From assembly GCA_963210315.1 (NCBI GenBank), contig OY723272.1, positions 1,612,001 through 1,676,000 of the forward strand: DNA of 64,000 nucleotides, written 5' to 3'. A program made the position numbers and the translations under genes. This stretch comes from Rhynchopus euleeides. Taxonomy: Eukaryota; Euglenozoa; Diplonemea; Diplonemida; Diplonemidae. Shown piece by piece: positions 11,841 to 22,302 of this stretch. The stretch's first letter is position 1. Each line of letters starts with the position of its first letter. The notes under the pieces were generated by a model. The model was not told the DNA's origin. It worked only from the letters and a program-made list of their open reading frames with translations, and ran no database searches.

Positions 11841-12788
11841 ATGGAGGTGTTCCTGATGGATGCGGCGACAGGCGTGAAGTATGCTGCTGACATCGAGCTG
11901 GACGACAAGCCCGAGAGCCTGAAGCGGGTTGCACATACGGCGTTCGGCTACCCTGCTGATGACGTGGATGTAGGTGACATGCGGCTGTCGGTGGGGGCCA
12001 AGGCGGTGTGCGATGACGAGCCTCTGGGTTCTGCAGGTGTCGAAGCCGGGTGCGTGGTTGACATATCCCTGTGTCCCGACCGCCACCTCGATGCGGTGGC
12101 CAGCGGGTTGAAACGTCGGTGGGAGGTGCCACTGTGGGCGACGACGCGTGCGGAGGTCATTCAATCTATCCCTGTTGAGGTGGGCAACTGGTTGGAATCT
12201 GCACACATCACCGTGCAGAGGGATCGCGAGATAGTTCTTGCTGCAGTTCAACGCAATGGAGCGTCCCTCAAGTACGCAGATGATACTCTGAAGGGTGATC
12301 GCGAGATAGTTCGTACCGCAGTTCGTCGCCATGTCAAGGCTCTCAAGTACGCAGACGACACCCTGAAAAAAGATCGCGAGATAGTTCTTGCGACAGTTGA
12401 GCACCATGGCAGGGGCCTCAAGTACGCAGACGAAACCTTGAAGGGTGATCGCGAGATGGTTCTTGCTGCAGTTCAAAATGGCTACGTTCTCACGAACGCA
12501 AGCGACACCATGAGAGCAGATCGCGAGATAGCCCTTGCTGCAGTTCGTCACCACTGCTGGGCCATTAATCACGTACACGACACCCTGAGGGGGGATCGCG
12601 AGATGGTCCTTGCCGCAGTTAGAAACGGCTGGCTCCTGAACAACGTAGAGTACACCCTGAGAGGAGACCGCGAGATAGTTCTTGCTGCAGTTCAGCAGCA
12701 CAAATGGGCCCTCAAATATGCACACCCCGCCCTCCACGGCGACCCTGAGCTTCTTCGTCTTGCTGCCGGTGTGGCATTGGCCCGTTAA
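11841..12788 (+). CDS. Ubl-like/DUF4116-repeat protein
   Basis: The single exon encodes 315 residues. Residues 1-76 (MEVFLMDAATGVKYAADIEL, PESLKRVAHTAFGY, GVEAGCVVDISLCP) look ubiquitin-like and parallel the N terminus of the WD40 protein upstream. From about residue 125, seven copies of an approximately 24-25-residue unit follow. Each begins DRE(I/M)(V/A) and continues LAAVxxxxxxLKYADDTL, which is the DUF4116 signature. A final partial unit starts DPELLRLAAG. DUF4116 has no established biochemical function; helical repeats of this type are usually taken as scaffolds. The repeats are close in sequence, suggesting recent unit duplication. Confidence 0.85.
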   Translation: MEVFLMDAATGVKYAADIELDDKPESLKRVAHTAFGYPADDVDVGDMRLSVGAKAVCDDEPLGSAGVEAGCVVDISLCPDRHLDAVASGLKRRWEVPLWATTRAEVIQSIPVEVGNWLESAHITVQRDREIVLAAVQRNGASLKYADDTLKGDREIVRTAVRRHVKALKYADDTLKKDREIVLATVEHHGRGLKYADETLKGDREMVLAAVQNGYVLTNASDTMRADREIALAAVRHHCWAINHVHDTLRGDREMVLAAVRNGWLLNNVEYTLRGDREIVLAAVQQHKWALKYAHPALHGDPELLRLAAGVALAR

Positions 12789-13473
12789 GGGGAACAGCTG
12801 ACGGCTGGTCCCTCCACGTGGTACCGCTTTTGGTAGAGGTGGTATGGCGGCTGAAAGCCCCCAAAAATGCCAATCCAAAAATTGCGTTCAAAGCTCTTTG
12901 TGTGTGAGCGCCTCAGGTGACAGTACACTGATTACCCGGTATCGTGCGGTAGATGAAGTGTCGCAGAGATACTGAGGGATGATGACTGCCCCTAGTTTTT
13001 TGAATAGTGATGACCCCTGGCCCACCCCCCGTCTTCCCTCATCTCTCTCGTGACTCGGTGCGAAATGCACTGTCAGCAATACCCCTGTACGTTGTATCTC
13101 GCATACCAGCGAGTGTTGCCATATTTTTTTGCCACACACAACAAGGAGCTTGCCACAGTGAACAAGACGGCTGCCTGACTCCTTCACTCACATCACAGCC
13201 TGCAGTGCCCCACCACCACCCCCCTCTCCCCCCTGCACAGGCACACAGCCACGGCGCTCGACTATCACGAGCCCGTCCTTCTCCTCACCTGATCACCCCC
13301 CTCCCCCCCTTCTCTCTCAACGCAAATCAGCTCTGAGCAGGACATCAACTTGCGCGGGGCTTCAGGGGAAAGCTGTGTGTGTCGGCAGTGCGCACACCCA
13401 CCCGCCACGCGCTGTGTGGGGCAGTGTGGTTGTGTGAGTCGGAGACCAGGGGGATACTTTTTGCTTGGTCGCA
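12789..13473. other. Intergenic region before NXF paralogue 2
   Basis: No gene is recognised. It contains C-rich tracts at about 13209-13240 and 13295-13320, compatible with acceptor-type pyrimidine tracts upstream of the start codon at 13474. Confidence 0.4.
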
Positions 13474-16400
13474 ATGGGGAAGAAGAGCCGCCCCTTCAGG
13501 CCGGTGAAACACGACCCTAACTCGGTGATTGGGACGAAATCCAGAGTGGATGCGGGAAAAGTTGACCTCATCTCAGATGTCCTCAATCTTGCTATCCAGA
13601 AGCACGCGAGGTTCGACGAGGTGCTCGGATGCCTGGACCTCTCCCAGCTCGCGGATATCGAGGAGATTACAAAGTACTCGCCAAACCTCAATACCGAGCT
13701 CTGGGCCCGGGTCGTGGTGAACGAGATTAAGCGGCGCCCCACCTGCTCTGGCCTCTACCTCAGCAAGAACAAGATCCGGTCTCTGGAGCAGCTGGCGACG
13801 TGGATGGCGGACGGAGTTCAGCTGGACTTCATCTCCCTTGAAGACAACGAGCTGCGTGGGGTCGGTGACCTCCCACGCCTGCAGCCCCTGAAGCTGAAGC
13901 ATCTGGTGCTGGTGGGGAACCCCCTGTATGACGTGGTGGATGCTGAGGCGATCAAACAGAAGCTGAAGCTGCTGGCAACCCTCCAGAGAATCGACTCGGC
14001 TGACATGAGCCGCAGATCCCTTGTGGACAAGCTCCCCATCCTGCGCACGCGCATCGACCAGCCTCAGAACGAGGCAGAGGGGATTGTGCTCAACTTCATG
14101 AAGGGCTACTTCGCAACGGCGGAGCAGCAGGGTAAGAAGGTTGACGCGATGCTGGACTTCTACGACACGAATGCGGTGCTGTCTTTCACGACATTCCCCC
14201 GCCTTTCGCTGAGCCTGACAGGGCCTGGGCTGGTGTATTCCCACAAGATTCAGCAGAACCAGCACAACGTGCTGCAGAACACCGGCACCACTGCTTCCCT
14301 GTTCAGCGGGAAACTGGAGGTCGGGAAGGGTCTTGAGATGATTCACGCAGCACAGCTGAAGTTTGACCCCGAGCCGCTGACAGAGACAGAAGTCACTGTG
14401 ATCTCTGAGAGTGTGCTGGAAGGGGCGCGTATCAAGGAGCGGCTTGTCACTGCCACGATGCACGGCAAGATCACATTCAGCTTTGTCGACGTCCGGAGCA
14501 AGAAGGCAAACACCGATGGAATGGATGGCCCCAAGATGCTTGGGTTCCCGAAGTATGTCGAGAAGGGGGAGCGGGTTGACAGGGGAGGTTTAACCCAAGC
14601 TTTTCTTGCGAGGGCGGGGGGGTTCTGAAGGGGAGGGGGGGGGGGTGCGGTGGAAGCCACCGCGAGAAACTGCGAAAAACTTCACCCACCCGTTCTGCAG
14701 GTATTTCGACCGCACATGGGTGCTGACCGCACGGAATGACAAGATCTGCATTCTCAACGATTCGCTGCACATCAGAGAGATGAAGGCTGAACCGCTGCCC
14801 ATCTACGCCCCGCGCAAGGTATGCAGTGCAGTCTTGTCTGGTGCACTTCATTGAAATATCATGGGGCATCTCGACTGGTTTTATGACATTCCTGTCAAGC
14901 GGGGCCAGCGTTTTCTGGGCACCGAAAATACACCACTCAACAAAGGCGTGGAAGTTATTTCTTTTGTTACTCCCTGGCTTTGGCCCGGCTATCGCTGCCC
15001 TCAGCAACACTGCTGCGTGTTGCACATGTGGGCGCGTATTCTCAAAGCGTGTAATAACCGAGTGTGTTTATCTCTCGCCAGGTGCCAGCACACAATGGTT
15101 TTAAATTTTAGATTGCCTCCGCCTTTTCCCACCACATGCCTCACAGAACCAACGCTTCTACAGCGTGCACATGTTCCGGCAGGACAACCTGGTCGCACAG
15201 CTGTCAGTGCGGACAGGCATCTCTCCGCTGTATGCGCGGAAGGCGCTGGAGGTCGCTGAGGTCAACTGGGATGTCTCCTTGGGCGAGCAGTGGGTCGCGG
15301 CCCAACAGGTATGTGGGTTCGTTGATAGGGCTGGTGCAGCTCGCGATAGTACTTTTTTTTTCCAGATTTCGACTTGCCACTGATCAGTAGTCTTATTCAA
15401 ATTGTTTATTGGTTTTCGACACCGTTCCGAGCTGCCGCGTAGTCTCTTGGTGGGTTTCCGTTTCCCTGTCGATGTCCTCCTGCAGGCAGGCCATGTTCCC
15501 TTCGCTTAGGCGCTGGCTTGGGTCACTGATCACCCTAGCTTTCTTCAGGTTCGTCACGATCTTATCGTCAGTTGCTTGTTGCTCTCGTGGAGAATGTTGC
15601 GCTGCTGGAGCAGCCAGCGGGCTGTTTAAAGGCACAGAAGATTTCGGCGAGGCAGTGGGAGGCGCCCGGGTAGAGGCTGGAGATGACACAGCGGGAGGCG
15701 CGGGTGGAGAAGCAGACGGCGGAGCCGGAGGAGACGGCAAGCGCTGCGGTCCGGCAGATGTGTCGACCGTGGCAGTGCGGGACGGGGCTGCAAGAGAGGC
15801 GCGACACATACGCTCGCAGCGCTTCCCGACGGCTCCCGAAGCCCTGGGGAGCAACGTCCCCGGCACACAACGGACACTTCACCTTCTTCTTCTTCTTCGA
15901 GGGGCGCGCGTTTTTTTTCCAAGCCAGCCCGCCTGGCTTCTCCGCGTCTCCCGATGTAGACGCTGGGGGAGGGGGCGCGCCCCCCTCCCGTAGCGGCCCC
16001 GAAGTCGTCCGTAGGAGGGGGGGGGGTTGGGGAGTGGCCTGTGCGTGATGGTGATGAAGTGGTAAGGAGTGACGGCTGACATCGCGGCAGGGGGTGGAGG
16101 AAACACTAAATGGAGCTGGGTACCAAAAGGGCCATGAGCAGCCGGAGTTTTTGACTCGTGAGGCGGTCACAGATCCTGTTCAGCTGAGCAACCTGCCAGT
16201 TGCGGTATCTGGGCCAGGTTCTGGGTTACCGCGACTACGTCACGAGCGATCTACGTCAGTCTGACCTCCACTTGATCCATCCTCCCGGACCGAGCACCTG
16301 CCGATCAGGGGTGGGCTGGGGGCTGTGGGTCGGGCGCGGCTGGCGATGGCGCTTGGGGGCGGCCTTGGGGCAGGGGCTTTGGGAGGGCATTATTAAAATA

Positions 16401-16869
16401 AGTGGCCTTTTGGCTGGGAGGGGACTATATAATGGCGCGGCGATCCAGCTACACTCGGTCCGGCGTGGAATAAGAAACAGTGTCTAATGTGTTGGCAGTC
16501 TTGTTTGATACGGCCGCACAGAGACGCAACAAAAAGTATCCGTATACTATACGGTATAGTTTCCAAAGTGGAGCGAAGGAGCGGGGACATCTTTGTGTGC
16601 CTACAGCCAAGCCGCCAAACCGTGCCACGCCACCGCCACCACCACCGCCACAGGCGAAAGGCTCGCTGGATGCCTCCTACTTCGACCAGAGATGGCGTGA
16701 TGAGAAGCAGGTCGCCTTCTACCTGTTCCAGGAAGTCACGCGCCTCAGCAACGACCTCTGCAACTTCGTGCTGGAGCAGACAAGCCTCAACCTCTGGCGC
16801 GCCTGGCTCCTCTACCAGGCGCGCGAGCGGGAGGGGGTGCTGACAGACGCCCACTACCTCCCTGAGTGA
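13474..16869 (+). CDS. NXF1/Mex67-like mRNA export receptor, paralogue 2
   Basis: Predicted exons are 13474-14552, 14701-14818, 15147-15308 and 16654-16869, joining in frame to 524 residues. The order is: a short basic N terminus (GKKSRPFRPVK); LRR segment (GLYLSKNKIRSLEQL, LKHLVLVGNPLYDVVD); NTF2-like domain (MLDFYDTNAVLSFTTFPRL, GKLEVGKGLEMIHA, TATMHGKITF, YFDRTWVL); TAP-C/UBA-like (NLVAQLSVRTGISPLYARKA, VNWDVSLGEQWVA); and a C-terminal extension (DASYFDQRWRDEKQVAFYLF) matching paralogue 1. Exon 1 here equals four exons of paralogue 1, so the copies differ in intron number. The N-terminal Gly/Lys repeats of paralogue 1 are absent. The third intron (15309-16653) happens to stay open into a TGA at 15381-15383; retention would delete the C-terminal extension. 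All three donors are GTATG. Confidence 0.88.
15393..15866 (-). CDS. Possible nested minus-strand ORF in NXF paralogue 2 intron
   Basis: A minus-strand frame ends at 15393 with a charged, non-repetitive tail (DDKIVTNLKKARVISDPSQR, QEDIDRETETHQETTRQLG) after a Pro/Ala/Ser-rich stretch. A neighbouring frame upstream carries KKKKKVKCPLCAGDV, a CxxC-type piece near 15880. The two could be exons of one gene, but I see no clear GTATG/AG pair of reasonable length. No family is recognised, and it may be non-coding. Confidence 0.25.
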   Translation of the reverse strand: MPGTLLPRASGAVGKRCERMCRASLAAPSRTATVDTSAGPQRLPSPPAPPSASPPAPPAVSSPASTRAPPTASPKSSVPLNSPLAAPAAQHSPREQQATDDKIVTNLKKARVISDPSQRLSEGNMACLQEDIDRETETHQETTRQLGTVSKTNKQFE

Positions 16870-19533
16870 ACCCCTTCCTGAAGGGCAACCGCTGGGCACG
16901 GGGCAGGGGGGAGGGGGACGGCTGGACACACCTCGTGGCACTACTCCCACCAGGACTCGCCGCGTTGCTCTGTATGTGCTCGCGATATGGGTTGGCTAAC
17001 TCAGGCCCCCCTGCCGCTGCTTCCGGCTGGCCACCCCAATATGGTGCAGTGCGATGTGCGCCTTCACTGGGTGTCGCCTCTGCTGCCCTCCCAAGGTTGC
17101 CTGCCAACTGTATGAGGATCCCTGTTGCTGCTCGCAGCACGACGCGCGTTACGCCAGTCACGCCGCACCCACACCCGCTGCTGTCACTGCGTGCCGCCAG
17201 TGCGCAGCAGTGAATGGCGGGCCAAAATGTGCTGCATCGATCACATGCGCTGTGGGTAACACATAGGCTCTAACACATGCCACCACACCCCGGGTCTTGC
17301 CTCTGCGCGTCTTGCCCCTTATCGCAGAGGACTGCTGTCCCAGCAGTGAGAGAGAGATGGGCTGGTGGTGGTGGCGGGTGGCGTCGGTTCTTCTGGGCTG
17401 TGAAAGCAGTTTCCTCCGGATCCTCGCATCCGCTGTGTCCTGCTCCCTCCCCCCCCCCCCCCAGGCGATCGCCGATACTTTCCAATAAAAAAAACGATTC
17501 GTGTGTGCGCTGCAATGCGCCGGTGCGGCCACAGCGCGCACCATAGTGCAATATCATCATGAGGGGTGCACTCCCCATCCCCATCATCAACCGACTTCGG
17601 TCGCGATCGATCCATAGGCTTCATGTTGATGTCGACGTGACTTCCTTTTTCGGTCTGGCCGTCCTCCCCTCCGTTCTCCACGTCACCTTGCCACGCCAAG
17701 CTGGCCTGGGTTCGGCTGTTCTGTTCCGGCTTTATTCTGTAGTTCTTCGAGTGAGAGGTGGGGGGGGGGGGGTGCTGGGTGTGTATGTGTCTGTTGCGGG
17801 TGGCCACACTTTGAACAGGGCAACCCACTCGCCACCCCCGTTGTGGCTGGCAGCTCTGCGGTGTCAATCCTGAGCCCTGTGTGCGGCGCCCGTGTTGGGG
17901 GGGAGGGGTGGAGATGGGTAGGTAGAGTGTGGTGGGTCACTCGCTCTGTGTTCTGCAATTGTGTCCAGCCAAAGTGAGCTCTGCTCGTGTGATCTCCAGG
18001 CACCCATCGCCACGATGTGATCAATGCGTCGTGTTGTGTAGGAGACCTCCGCCACGCGGTGGCGACACACAGTGCCGATCGGCATATTTTAATGCATCGC
18101 CGGAACCTTTGTGTGCATTTCGCCCTTTATTTTGTGGAAACCATGTGAGGAAACCATCGAAGGCATATTCCAAAAAGCTTGCATTCACGTGACCTCGACA
18201 TTGTTATCACGCTCCAGATATGACGAGACTGGAGGCCTCCTCTGTGCCACACTGTGCTGTGTGTGTGCCAAAGCTGCGTCAGTGTTGTGAGACGCACACC
18301 CACACATCTCACAGTTTTCTGTATCTCTGAGCGAAGGCCCTCCGGAGAGGTGCTTATGATTTGTTCTTTTGGCTGCGTTTTGACCGATTCAACAGCAGTT
18401 CAGCCGCAGACATAATGTGGGGGGTGTCCCGTGGTGCTGGCACTCCGCTAGCAAGGGGGAGGGGGGGAGGGGGGGGGTGAGCGGGGGCAGGGAAGGATAT
18501 TGATTCTCTGAGTGAAGCCGGTGTGATGCCTGTGCTCTTCACCGGTATCCCCTCCCCCCGCCGCGTGCTGTGAAAGCCGTGTAAGGTGGCGGGGTTGATT
18601 CATTGGTGGAGCCAGACGAAACGCATCAACAGCAACACGAGGCGAGACTAGATTGGGGCGGGGGGTTTGCTACAGCCTGTCTCAGGCCAGAGAGAAACGA
18701 GCGGTGTTGTCACCAAATGGAATTCAAGACACAGCTCCGCTTCCTTGGCGCCTTCCTCAGCCTTCCTCAGCCTTCCTTCGACCTTCTTTGAACCGGGTGA
18801 GAGGTGGTGGGTGATGGGGTGGGGTGGGGTGATGGCCAACACAGCGCGTCCTGCCCTTTGGCATCCGCTGCAACCGTCTTCCTGCATTGATTCGGGTGAT
18901 TCGCATTCAGAGCTCCCATTGGGCCTCCCCGCCGCAGCAGGCTGCGGGGGGCTGGGATTTCAGCGACAATCAGTTGTCCCTCCTTTCGCACCACACCCCG
19001 CCCCGCCCCACACGCCCCATCCCCACCCCCCACCCCCCTCAACCGCTTAGGTTTCATCATAGCCACACAGCCTCCTTTGACGTATCGCTCACCGCTCATC
19101 CATCTCGTCCCCTTCACTTTTCACTTTGTCAAAATGATATGCGCCTCTGCACCATTCGGTTGCCATTGCCATTGCGTCTCTGCCCGGCTGCCCGGCTGTG
19201 TGCACCGTAACGCCTATTCAGTCACTGAATATGATGTGCAGGCCCTGTGTGTGCATTGTGCAGTGAATATCACAACACTGCTGCAAAAAAAGGACCCTCA
19301 TGTGTGCCTTTGTGTGGTGGCAGTGGATAATCGCATCAAGAACAGGGCTCTCTGTTACGTCTCGGTGGGATCTACACTACCACACAAAACAATCACGTGC
19401 GTTTTGACGGGCTTGCGATTTCTCCAGCAGGCAATCCCACCAGGACACAGGGTGACCCAACACTCTATGACCTCTCTCAGGGTCGCCTCGCATGCCATAT
19501 GGTGCCCCCCCCCCCCCCCCAGTGATGGCACCT
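16870..19533. other. Gene-poor region, nothing recognised
   Basis: No convincing ORF on either strand. C runs at 17450-17462 and G runs at 17760-17772 occur. An AATAAA-like word lies near 17484. A CCTTCCTCAG tandem repeat occurs at about 18755-18777. Confidence 0.4.
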
Positions 19534-19622
19534 GGGTTTTTATGAGGGTTTAAATTCGGGTTTAAACCGGGTTTTTATTAGTTTACGCGGGTTTTTATTC
19601 CCAGGGTTTTTATTGGGGTTTC
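19534..19622 (+). repeat. GGGTTTTTAT-type array, left block
   Basis: GGGTTTTTAT and close variants (GGGTTTAAA, GGGTTTTTATTC) recur about seven times. A second block in the same orientation lies at 20231-20320. The unit is telomere-like in having G-rich and T-rich halves but is longer than canonical telomere repeats. Confidence 0.7.
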
Positions 19623-20230
19623 CTTGGTCACAGGCAGCTTCACGGCACTGGGGTTTTTCAATGACCGAACCACCGTACTGGGAGGTTGCCCCGCCGCATT
19701 TTTGCTCGAAGCAAAACTGCGACGGAACTGCCCCTTCGTTATGTGTGACCGCCCGCTGCACATTCCGTGTGTAGCGCACGCGTGGTTCCCCAGGCTGGGT
19801 GGATGTTTGCTCCCCCTCCTGTGAAGGCCAGGCCGGGTCCACAAGGAAGTCGCTGACGGACGGTTGCCAGCCCCCCCGATGAACTGCTCTGGGGATCATC
19901 GTCACCATGCTCAATGATGTCTGTCCGATGAGGGCCCGGCGTGCCCTTCTACTCTACTGAGCTAAGGGCCGACACACCTCCGCAACGTTCATCAGCAGGA
20001 GGATGCTGATGATTGTTTGAAGGTGGTGGTTCCGGCTCAACTCCAAGTACAGTGATGGAAGGTGCGCAGTGTGTTTGCCCTGGATCTTTGTTGGTCGCCT
20101 CTGAAACCCAGAACCTGCTGTGGACCGTTGGGCTCAAGCCCAACAAGCAGCTGCGGGCCGCGCGGACGCGAGCAGGCACCACCGCACCCACTGCAGGCCT
20201 CTCGAAGGAGCGCTCGACTAGCGTAGGGGC
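19623..20230. other. Spacer between GGGTTTTTAT arrays
   Basis: No protein gene is recognised. The minus strand near 19930-19972 contains a tRNA-A-box-like word (TTAGCTCAGTAGAG), but no B box follows at the right distance, so a tRNA gene is not called. Confidence 0.4.
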
Positions 20231-20320
20231 GGGTTTTTATCGGGTTTTTATTGGGTTTTTATCGGGTTTTTAGGGTTTTTATTATTTACTCCGGTTTTTA
20301 TTCTGGGGGTCGGGTTTTTA
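20231..20320 (+). repeat. GGGTTTTTAT-type array, right block
   Basis: CGGGTTTTTAT, TGGGTTTTTAT and variants recur about seven times in 90 bp, in the same orientation as the block at 19534. A C homopolymer follows. Confidence 0.7.
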
Positions 20321-21640
20321 CCATCACTGCCCCCCCCCCCCCCATCTATTTTTTTGGTCAAAAGGGAGTCTTCGCCATCCGGTGCCTGAAGAGATCTCAC
20401 TCCTCTGTTTTGCGGGAGAAACACTGTGAGCTCAGAGGTCTCTGCGGGAAACCTGGATAGCGAAGACAAACACCCTGAAGCACACAAAACTCTCCCCTGC
20501 TGTGGGAGACGAGCGTGTTGCGCCGAAAAAAGGGGGAGGGGGGGGGGGTGCTGCATGTGGCAGCAGGTGCAAAGCGACACAGTTTGGCACAGAGTGACGG
20601 GCCCACACGGGCTCCCATATATTATTTTTTGGCGCTTTCACAAACAACAGGGGGGGGGCGGAGGGGATGGAGGGGAGGCTCGGAGCCCGGGGCAACGAGA
20701 GTGACGGTGGTCGGGGGTTTACACCGTCATCTCTTTTGCCTCGTGTGTCCCCAGGGGGGTCATGCCAGTGCCGATAAAAGCCACACTTCGATAGTCTCAA
20801 ACGAGAGCAGGCAGCTAATGTGTAGAGAGAGAAAGAGAGCGTGCGTGCTGTTTGATTTGGCTGCGTCTTGTGTTGCCTGGGCATTGGAGAGAGATAGATC
20901 GAGACAGAGAGAGAGACAGGGGAGGGGGGTGTGAATCTGTTGTGTGACCTGGATGGCCCAGGATTACCAAGCATTCAGAACCGAAAATATCAGAAGAAAA
21001 AGAAATGTGGACAGCCCGGGCCCTCCTGCGGGCAGCCCACACTCCCGCAGCGCTTGTGGCTTTCGACACCAAACTGACAATGTGACAGTCACAGAGACAG
21101 GGGGGAGGTGCGTGGTGATGAACATTCTGCTGATCCGCTCCAACGAGGGACAGCACCATGCTGATCAGCACACATACATACCCACTATTTTTTGAGTGGG
21201 CCGATCCGCTCAGATCGCAGCCCACTTTTGTGTATGGTCTTTACAGTCTTTATGTGTGACAGTAGATACCACATCAAGTAGCAGCAGGTCGTGCTCTATG
21301 TGTTCGACACTACGACGAAAAGACTCGCGTGTTCACAACGGTGGAGTATAAGGCATATCCGTGTGATCTTACACTGTTGTATCACCACATGTAGATGCTA
21401 TGACACCCCGGTGTGTGTGGGAGGCATGTTCCAGGGGGAGGGACCGTGTCACGCACTGATGCGTGTGTCCATGAGGGGTCTGAGTGGTCACCTCACCAAA
21501 GGGCAACATTTGCAACGGTTCTGACACTGTTCTATCCAACGCCCTGTGTATGCCTGCCGATAGATGCAACAAAACGGAATTTGTAGAGGGGTTAGGGTGC
21601 TGCGGGCGGTGCATACAATGCAGAACCGGGGGGGGGGGGG
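20321..21640. other. Gene-poor region before transposon island
   Basis: No gene is recognised. It contains C runs at 20330-20344, a GA-rich stretch at about 20822-20930, and a G run (21629-21640) immediately before the first transposon terminus. Confidence 0.4.
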
Positions 21641-21873
21641 TAGGGGGGGTCATAAGCCCCCCTAAAAACGTACGAAAACCAAAATTTTTAACATACCATC
21701 AGAACCGCCCTAATACCTGATCTGACCCGAAAATCCGACCCATACCCCCCCGGAAACTGTCTGGGGCCCACTTGTGACACCTGATACGCACTTTTGTGAT
21801 GATTTTTTGGGGTCCTAAAAAATGTACCTCAGTTTCGTACCTTGCCTTTGTACCTGAACCACTCCCGATCGCA

Positions 21874-22143
21874 TTATTTCGTTCTTTGCCTTTTCTGCGG
21901 TGGTTCTGGCTCAGGTGGCACGCATGTTGCCTTCCCCAGTGCCTCGGCAAGGTCTTTCTTGACCTGATTAGTGGGAATGTTGTGTTGTTGCGTCAGCAGA
22001 ATGAGTTCAGCCACCTTCTGGGTGTAGTACTTCGATCGCATATGGGTCATTGTGAGTACTTCGTACGCCTGGGAGGCTGCATCGGCATTAGTAGGCAGCG
22101 TTGTAGATGCTTTTGCTTCGTCGATCTTAGCCTGTGAAGGCAC
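21874..22143 (-). CDS. Transposon-internal ORF, helical, unknown
   Basis: The frame ends at 21874 and contains KIDEAKASTTLPTNADAASQ and KVAELILLTQQHNIPTNQVK. It looks helical and ends in a basic tail (PPQKRQRTK). There is no ATG near the open start; a YAG at about 22132-22134 (minus strand ACAG before GCTAAG) could be an acceptor, making this a 3' exon of the ORF at 22303-22890. I found no matching GTATG donor. Function unknown. Confidence 0.35.
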   Translation of the reverse strand: MPSQAKIDEAKASTTLPTNADAASQAYEVLTMTHMRSKYYTQKVAELILLTQQHNIPTNQVKKDLAEALGKATCVPPEPEPPQKRQRTK

Positions 22144-22302
22144 GATTGGGATATTGTACGCCCTGAGAGCCGAAGTGGTTATGATTGTGCTGTGTAATTT
22201 GCGCCCCGCAGGATATGCACACCACGCAGTCTCGACAACACGTATGAGAGTGTACCATGTGGGGACTCAACAAGGTCATTGGATCGGCATCTGCCTGCCG
22301 AC

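Noticed and set aside
19930..19975. tRNA-like A box on the minus strand (TTAGCTCAGTAGAG)
   Set aside because: No B-box (GGTTCGAATCC type) at a suitable distance and no closing acceptor stem.
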